Shown here: positions 14,752 through 18,731 of the stretch, in pieces
Position numbering within the stretch: the stretch's first letter is position 1
Layout: every line of letters begins with the position of its first letter
Assembly: GCA_030066455.1 (NCBI GenBank)
Contig: JASJBQ010000046.1
Location: 1-18,731 of the forward strand
DNA length: 18,731 nucleotides
Source of the DNA: Desulfobacterales bacterium
Lineage (GTDB): Bacteria; Desulfobacterota; Desulfobacteria; Desulfobacterales; UBA5852
Direction: 5' to 3'
Program-made: the position numbers and the translations under genes
Notes under the pieces: generated by a model
What the model was told of the DNA's origin: nothing
The model's input: only the letters and a program-made list of their open reading frames with translations
Databases searched by the model: none

Positions 14752-14771
14752 GAAGGCCTCAGGAGGCCTTC
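14752..14771. promoter_or_regulatory. 20-bp palindrome in the LOG 5' region
   Basis: GAAGGCCTC-AG-GAGGCCTTC has perfect 9-bp arms with a 2-bp centre, 40 nt upstream of the LOG start codon. It could be an operator or an RNA hairpin in the leader. No U-tract follows on either strand, so an intrinsic terminator is unlikely. Confidence 0.4.
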
Positions 14772-14825
14772 ATGGATGCAGGCCGGATGCGTATCATCGG
14801 GCCAATCAAGGCGCGCTTGATGCCC

Positions 14826-14840
14826 TGAAAATCATTTTCA
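14826..14840. promoter_or_regulatory. Fur-box-like palindrome between LOG and ptsH
   Basis: TGAAAAT-C-ATTTTCA is a perfect 7-1-7 inverted repeat and matches the Fur-type consensus TGATAAT-N-ATTATCA at 12 of 14 positions. It lies 115 nt upstream of the LOG start and 85 nt upstream of the ptsH -35 box, so LOG is the likelier target. Metal regulation is an inference. Confidence 0.4.
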
Positions 14841-14860
14841 ATCTGGATTTCAAGGCCTTA

Positions 14861-14998
14861 ATGTCGAGACCGCGGGTCCTCAACCTTCGGGCGGAACTGG
14901 CCGCCGACAAAATCGCCGCCGAGGTTGCCATCGCGTTCGATTTCCGGTATAGAACCGATTTTTTAAATCCACCCGAATACGAATACGTTTTTGAATGA
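14861..14998 (+). CDS. Possible 45-residue small protein ahead of ptsH
   Basis: Open frame starting ATG-TCG-AGA, with AAGG a few bases upstream, ending in TGA that overlaps the ptsH ATG as ATGA (14995-14998). The peptide (starts MSRPRVLNLRAELAADK, ends PPEYEYVFE) is not recognised. The four-base overlap is typical of coupled genes. Against it, the best ptsH promoter lies inside the frame, and the second half has low third-position GC. Confidence 0.22.
   Translation: MSRPRVLNLRAELAADKIAAEVAIAFDFRYRTDFLNPPEYEYVFE
14925..14953 (+). promoter_or_regulatory. Sigma-70 promoter for ptsH-ptsI
   Basis: TTGCCA (14925-14930), spacer of exactly 17 nt, TATAGA (14948-14953): 5 of 6 and 4 of 6 matches with ideal spacing. 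The start would be near 14960, about 35 nt before the ptsH ATG. Confidence 0.55.
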
Positions 14999-15276
14999 AT
15001 CATCCGCAAAATGTGCTGCAAAGGAAGCTGACCATCATCAACGAGCTCGGTCTGCACGCCCGTTCGGCTGCCAAAATAGCCGAGATCGCTCAGAATGCAA
15101 AGCACAAAGTCTGGGTGCGCCATGAGGGGGAAACGGTGGATGCGGCCAGCATCATCGACATCCTTACCTTGGGCGCCGCCTGCGGCAGCCGGATAGAGAT
15201 CGAGATCGAAAACGCCGACGACACACCGCTATTGGATGCCATTGCCGATCTGGTGCAAACCGGGTTCGGGGAATAG
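14995..15276 (+). CDS. ptsH: Phosphocarrier protein HPr
   Basis: 93-residue cytoplasmic phosphocarrier. GLHARSAAKIAEI holds the active His (H21), which receives phosphate from enzyme I. Ser52 in DAASIIDILTLGA aligns with the regulatory Ser46 of Gram-positive HPr, the target of HPr kinase, which many deltaproteobacteria also have; hprK is not in this window. The ribosome-binding site is poor, so the start could be slightly downstream. ptsI follows after 9 nt. With no EII sugar permease nearby, the pair probably works in regulation or with an EIIA encoded elsewhere. Confidence 0.94.
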   Translation: MNHPQNVLQRKLTIINELGLHARSAAKIAEIAQNAKHKVWVRHEGETVDAASIIDILTLGAACGSRIEIEIENADDTPLLDAIADLVQTGFGE

Positions 15277-15285
15277 AAACCAGCA

Positions 15286-17052
15286 ATGTCAACGTTAACC
15301 AAAGAAGTTCAACTCAAGGGGATCGGGGCCGCGCCCGGGATCTGCATCGGCAAGGCCTATCTCGTTGACCGCGAAGGCGTCGAGGTGGTCCCCAAGTATT
15401 TTATCCACGACGACAGCATCCAGAGCGAGATCAACCGGTTCAAAAAAGCGGTGGTCGACGCCAAGGATGAGCTGAAGCATATCCTCGAGGGAATGCCCGA
15501 AGACCTCCAGCAGCAGACCAATATCCTTGAAACCCATCTCCTGCTCTTCGACGACAAGATGCTCTCCGGGCGCAGCATCCAGACCATCGAGCGCGACAAG
15601 GTCAATGCCGAGTGGGCCCTCAAGAACGTGGTCGGTGATATCAAGAGCATGTTCCAGACCATGGAGGACGACTACCTCAGGGAGCGGGTGTCCGACATTG
15701 TCCAGGTTTCCGACCGCATCATGCACCAGCTCACGGGAGCGGAGCAGGTCAAGATCGCCGACATCGACAAACGCGTCATCCTCGTGGCACGGGACCTCTC
15801 GCCGGCCGACACCAGCCAGATCCAACTCGAGCGCATCATGGGGTTTCTGACCGACATGGGCGGCAAGACCTCGCACACCGGCATCATTGCGCGTACGCTC
15901 GACATCCCCGCCGTCTTGGGGCTGGAGAATGCCACCGCCCTGATCCGCACCGACGACATCCTGATCGTCGACGGCACGGAAGGGGTGGTGATCGTCAACC
16001 CGGAAGACCACGTCCTGGTCGAATACGAAGAGCGCAAGGAGCGCTACGAGGCCTATCGCGCGCGCATCATCCGCGAAAGCCACATCCAGGCCCGCACGGC
16101 CGATGAGCAGGACGTGGTGGTCCAGGGCAATATCGAACTGCCCGAGGAGGTCGTCTCGGTCATCGACAACGGGGGCGACGGTATCGGCCTCTACCGCACC
16201 GAATTCCAGTACATGAACCGCGCCACCTTCCCGAGCGAGTTCGAACTCTTCGACAGCTACCGCGACGTGGTCGAGGTGATGTTTCCCAAACCGGTTACCA
16301 TCCGCACGCTGGACATCAACGGCGACAAAGCCCTGAAATACGCCGGCAGCGACAGCGAGGTCAATCCGGTGCTGGGCCTGCGGGCCATCCGCTACTGCCT
16401 CCAGAACCGGGACGTCTTCATTGCCCAGTTGCGGGCCATCCTGCGGGCGGCGGCCTACGGCAACGTGCGCATCCTCTTTCCGATGATCGCCAATTGCAGC
16501 GAACTGGCCGAGGCCAGGACCCTGCTCGAGGAGGCCGCCGATTCCCTCGAGAAAGACGGCGAGAACTACAATCGCGACATCGAAGTGGGGGTCATGATCG
16601 AGGTGCCCTCGGCCGTGGTCATGGCCGACCAACTGGCCCGCATGTGCGATTTCTTCAGCATCGGCACCAACGACCTGATCCAGTACACACTGGCCATCGA
16701 CCGCGGCAACCGCAATGTGGCCTACCTTTACGAACCGCTCAACCCCGCCATATTGCGGATGCTCAAGCACGTGGCCGACGAGGCCCACAAAGCCGGCATC
16801 AGCATCGCCATGTGCGGTGAAATGGCGGGTGAACCGGTCCACGTGCCCTTTCTCCTGGGTCTGGGCATCACCGAGTGGAGCATGAATCCCCATGCCATTC
16901 CGGTGGTCAAGCGTATGGTGCGACGGCTGTCAACACAGGACGCCCAACGATTCGTGAAGGAAATCGTCAATTTGAACGATGCCGACGAAATCAACCGCCG
17001 GGCCACTGAACGCTACGGCTTGATATTGACCAACGGGGAGGATCAGGATTGA
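15286..17052 (+). CDS. ptsI: Phosphoenolpyruvate-protein phosphotransferase (enzyme I)
   Basis: 588-residue enzyme I, normal length. It takes phosphate from phosphoenolpyruvate and passes it to HPr. The N-terminal HPr-binding helical part is followed by the swivelling domain with active His197 in GGKTSHTGIIARTLDIP (192-208), and the C-terminal TIM barrel has GIGLYRTEFQYMNR (299-312), DINGDK, GVMIEVPSA (435-443), FFSIGTNDLIQYTLAIDRGN (456-475) and the proton-donor Cys510 in AMCGEMAGEP. All key residues are present. Encoded 9 nt after ptsH and 56 nt before smpB, so the three may share a transcript. Confidence 0.97.
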   Translation: MSTLTKEVQLKGIGAAPGICIGKAYLVDREGVEVVPKYFIHDDSIQSEINRFKKAVVDAKDELKHILEGMPEDLQQQTNILETHLLLFDDKMLSGRSIQTIERDKVNAEWALKNVVGDIKSMFQTMEDDYLRERVSDIVQVSDRIMHQLTGAEQVKIADIDKRVILVARDLSPADTSQIQLERIMGFLTDMGGKTSHTGIIARTLDIPAVLGLENATALIRTDDILIVDGTEGVVIVNPEDHVLVEYEERKERYEAYRARIIRESHIQARTADEQDVVVQGNIELPEEVVSVIDNGGDGIGLYRTEFQYMNRATFPSEFELFDSYRDVVEVMFPKPVTIRTLDINGDKALKYAGSDSEVNPVLGLRAIRYCLQNRDVFIAQLRAILRAAAYGNVRILFPMIANCSELAEARTLLEEAADSLEKDGENYNRDIEVGVMIEVPSAVVMADQLARMCDFFSIGTNDLIQYTLAIDRGNRNVAYLYEPLNPAILRMLKHVADEAHKAGISIAMCGEMAGEPVHVPFLLGLGITEWSMNPHAIPVVKRMVRRLSTQDAQRFVKEIVNLNDADEINRRATERYGLILTNGEDQD

Positions 17053-17108
17053 CTCTTATACGCCACGGCGCAAACGATCGCAGCGGCCCCTGCCCTTGAG
17101 CCGATCCC

Positions 17109-17570
17109 ATGAAATCCGAAGGCATCAAGATCATCGCTGAAAACCGCAAGGCCCGCCACGACTACTTCATTGAAGACAAGTTCGAGGCCGGCATGGCCCT
17201 GCGCGGCACCGAGGTCAAATCCCTGCGCCGCGGGCGCTGCAACCTGCGCGACAGCTACGCCCGCATCCACAATGGCGAGGTCTGGGTGCACAACATGCAC
17301 ATCGGCCCCTACCCTTTTGCCTATTACAACAACCACGAACCGCGGCGCACCCGTAAGCTCCTGCTGCACAAGGCCGAAATCAAAAAACTCTACGGCAAGG
17401 TCAACGAGGCCGGCTACAGCCTGATTCCCGTAAGGGTCTATTTCAAGAACGGGAAGGCCAAACTGCTTTTGGCTCTCGCGCGGGGGAAGAAGAAACACGA
17501 CAAGCGCGAGACCATCCGCCGGCGGGAGGAGCAGCGGGACCTGCAGCGGGCCATGCGCCAATATCGCTGA
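17109..17570 (+). CDS. smpB: SsrA-binding protein SmpB
   Basis: 153-residue RNA-binding protein that brings alanyl-tmRNA to stalled ribosomes. Diagnostic segments: IIAENRKARHDYFIEDKFEAG (8-28, quoted here as IIAENRKARHDY plus FIEDKFEAG), LRGTEVKSLR, NLRDSYARI, and the basic C-terminal tail KKKHDKRETIRRREEQRDLQ that folds into a helix in the mRNA channel. Length is typical. The partner RNA gene ssrA lies about 1 kb downstream on the same strand. The ribosome-binding site is weak (GAG 8 nt upstream). Confidence 0.97.
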   Translation: MKSEGIKIIAENRKARHDYFIEDKFEAGMALRGTEVKSLRRGRCNLRDSYARIHNGEVWVHNMHIGPYPFAYYNNHEPRRTRKLLLHKAEIKKLYGKVNEAGYSLIPVRVYFKNGKAKLLLALARGKKKHDKRETIRRREEQRDLQRAMRQYR

Positions 17571-17675
17571 CATCCACCCCGGCCACACAATTACACGGCC
17601 TCGCCCCGGCCCTTCACCGCTCACGCCCGCCCCTTCCGGGTCGGTCTCCACCCCGGCCCCAAGACCGTTCCCCGG

Positions 17676-17703
17676 TTGCATGTAAGCCGCCGATGCATAA
17701 AAT
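17676..17703 (+). promoter_or_regulatory. Candidate promoter for the small lipoprotein gene
   Basis: TTGCAT (17676-17681), 16 nt, TAAAAT (17698-17703, 5 of 6 to TATAAT), about 130 nt ahead of the start codon. The -35 match is weak. Confidence 0.3.
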
Positions 17704-17836
17704 AACTAATCGGGTAAAAGGATAGTCTCTTGGCTCACCCCAGTTCAAAAGGGGGGCAGGCATGCCTTGACGTCTACGATCCTTACGCCTTGCGACCTGT
17801 CACGTTTTCCACCGACTTTCAGACCGCAGGACCGAA

Positions 17837-18394
17837 ATGATGACACCACGCATCTTAACCCCCCCAAATGACAAGTGCCCCCGCCCTTGTCCCAACCCGC
17901 GCAGGGATGCCCAGAAGCTGCACGGCTCGACATGGCGCGGCAATGCCCGTATTGCGATCACCCTTTTTCTGACGGTTATCCTGCTCGCAGCCTGCCAGAG
18001 CGACGGCCAGCCAGTGTTCGACAAAACCATGCCGCCTGATAGACGGATTCCGCTGTTGGAAGGAGGGCCGCACGCGGGAACAGCCGATACCGGTGAATTG
18101 GTCGTGGACTACGCCTATACGCGGCAGCCCTCTTCCTCCAATGAGGTGACCCTGCACGTTCAAGGCAGCATTGTTGGCATGCGACGCGGAAGTTTGATTG
18201 CCAACGTTTATCTGATGGCACTTGAATCCGACGGCAAGGTAATTCTGCGCAGGGCCCTTTACTCCTCAGGCTTCAAGACGCGCTCGTCGTATTTCCGCCC
18301 GACGTGGACTTTTGACAAAACAGTCACCCTACCGCCGGAAACGTCGGCATTGGCCATCGATTCCTATACCCGGTTGGCCCGCGGCAGAAGGTAG
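17837..18394 (+). CDS. Unrecognised lipoprotein between smpB and ssrA
   Basis: 185 residues. A hydrophobic stretch IAITLFLTVILLAAC (39-53) ends in a canonical lipobox with Cys53 as the lipidated residue. The N-region before it is unusually long (about 38 residues, Pro/Cys/Arg-rich), but no common start codon lies closer, and ATG 17837 has AGGA 5 nt upstream. The mature part has ELVVDYAYTRQPSSSNEVTLHVQGSI (in parts 87-97 and 98-112), alternating residues suggesting beta-strands, and ends with a basic LARGRR. I do not recognise the family. It probably sits in the periplasm or outer membrane. Confidence 0.75.
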   Translation: MMTPRILTPPNDKCPRPCPNPRRDAQKLHGSTWRGNARIAITLFLTVILLAACQSDGQPVFDKTMPPDRRIPLLEGGPHAGTADTGELVVDYAYTRQPSSSNEVTLHVQGSIVGMRRGSLIANVYLMALESDGKVILRRALYSSGFKTRSSYFRPTWTFDKTVTLPPETSALAIDSYTRLARGRR

Positions 18395-18430
18395 TCCGGC
18401 AGTTCCAATCTCGTCAGAAATCCAATATTG

Positions 18431-18459
18431 TTGACATTTCAATATTTTACCCTTACGTT
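18431..18459 (+). promoter_or_regulatory. Candidate ssrA promoter
   Basis: Perfect -35 TTGACA (18431-18436), 17 nt, then TACGTT (18454-18459, weak). The -35 box lies inside an inverted repeat AATATTG (18424-18430)/CAATATT (18440-18446). A start near 18466 would leave a leader of about 87 nt to be removed by RNase P. Confidence 0.35.
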
Positions 18460-18552
18460 TGAATATATGAATCGGCTTGTAAGATGCATTAACGTGTGCT
18501 ACAAGCGGGATTCTCTTCAGGCTTGCAGCTTGAATTCGGTCTTTCAAAATTT

Positions 18553-18731
18553 GGGGGCGAAACGGGTTCGACGGGGGCAAAGAAGCATAGGCTGCATGTC
18601 GAGCTTTCCTGTCCGCTCGTAAAACGACGGGAAACTAAATATAATCGCAGACGATTATAACTACGCCGTAGCGGCTTAAGCTACCGTCCTTCCAGGCTAC
18701 TCCTGCGGGCCTGGAAAGGGCGTCGACTAGC
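18553..18731 (+). ncRNA. ssrA: tmRNA, 5' half, cut by the window end
   Basis: It opens with GGGGGCGAAACGGGTTCGAC, the conserved 5' end that forms the acceptor stem and D-like loop. The tag frame runs GCA at 18647 to TAA at 18679 and encodes ADDYNYAVAA, ending in the AVAA degradation signal read by ClpXP-type proteases. The following CCAGGC...GCCTGG region is the start of a pseudoknot. About 180 of an expected 350 nt are present; the tRNA-like 3' end lies outside. Exact 5' base may be 18553-18554. Confidence 0.95.

Noticed and set aside
15295..16893. 532-codon open frame antisense to ptsI
   Set aside because: His/Asp/Val-rich shadow of a GC-rich gene; ptsI on the plus strand has every family motif.
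17571..17836. Riboswitch in the smpB-lipoprotein gap
   Set aside because: I looked for cyclic di-GMP (GEMM) and other common aptamer cores and found no matching conserved segments; only a weak promoter is visible.
18428..18622. 64-codon frame running into the ssrA region
   Set aside because: It overlaps the conserved 5' end of tmRNA and has no ribosome-binding site.

Overview
The window reads as chromosome of a GC-rich deltaproteobacterium (Desulfobacterota, probably a Desulfobacterales-type sulfate reducer). This is inferred from gene families, not from a search. The signs are an acyl-CoA dehydrogenase, a branched-chain-type ABC transporter operon carrying its own acyl-CoA synthetase, a phosphotransferase pair (HPr and enzyme I) with no sugar permease nearby, a tandem-ACT protein, and a tmRNA encoding the tag ADDYNYAVAA. 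There is no phage, plasmid, CRISPR or transposase gene.

Layout. 1-1079 (+): acyl-CoA dehydrogenase missing its N-terminus. 1266-2408 (-): receiver/HD-GYP response regulator with an excellent sigma-28 (FliA-type) promoter. 2564-3098: structured repeats running into the 3' end of a tandem-ACT gene (3084-3581, -). 3860-4774 (+): lipoprotein with a GNA1162/DUF799-like domain and a C-terminal SPOR domain. 4885-5292 (-): UspA-type protein. 5293-5727: more repeats. 5728-13009 (-): operon livG, acyl-CoA synthetase, livH, livM, livK, livF in transcription order, with two repeats between livG and the synthetase. 13010-14060: long non-coding stretch holding a candidate promoter and palindromic operator for livG, a terminator-like hairpin in the livG leader, and two repeats. 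14061-14711 (-): LOG-family protein. 14995-17052 (+): ptsH and ptsI, then smpB (17109-17570), an unrecognised lipoprotein (17837-18394) and the first half of ssrA (tmRNA), cut by the window end.

Genes together. The acyl-CoA dehydrogenase and the liv/acyl-CoA synthetase operon fit uptake and CoA activation of a carboxylate or amino acid followed by oxidation. HPr and enzyme I probably serve regulation. SmpB and tmRNA form the ribosome-rescue pair.

The most unusual content is a set of structured repeats at gene 3' ends. A core of about 110 nt (family 1: four copies plus fragments) folds on itself with compensatory base changes between copies. It is enclosed by outer arms that differ at every locus yet are complementary to each other (perfect 20 bp at one locus, 17 of 20 at another). 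The gene-proximal arm starts in or close to the stop codon of the neighbouring gene. A second family (three copies) has the same architecture. I cannot assign these to any named element.
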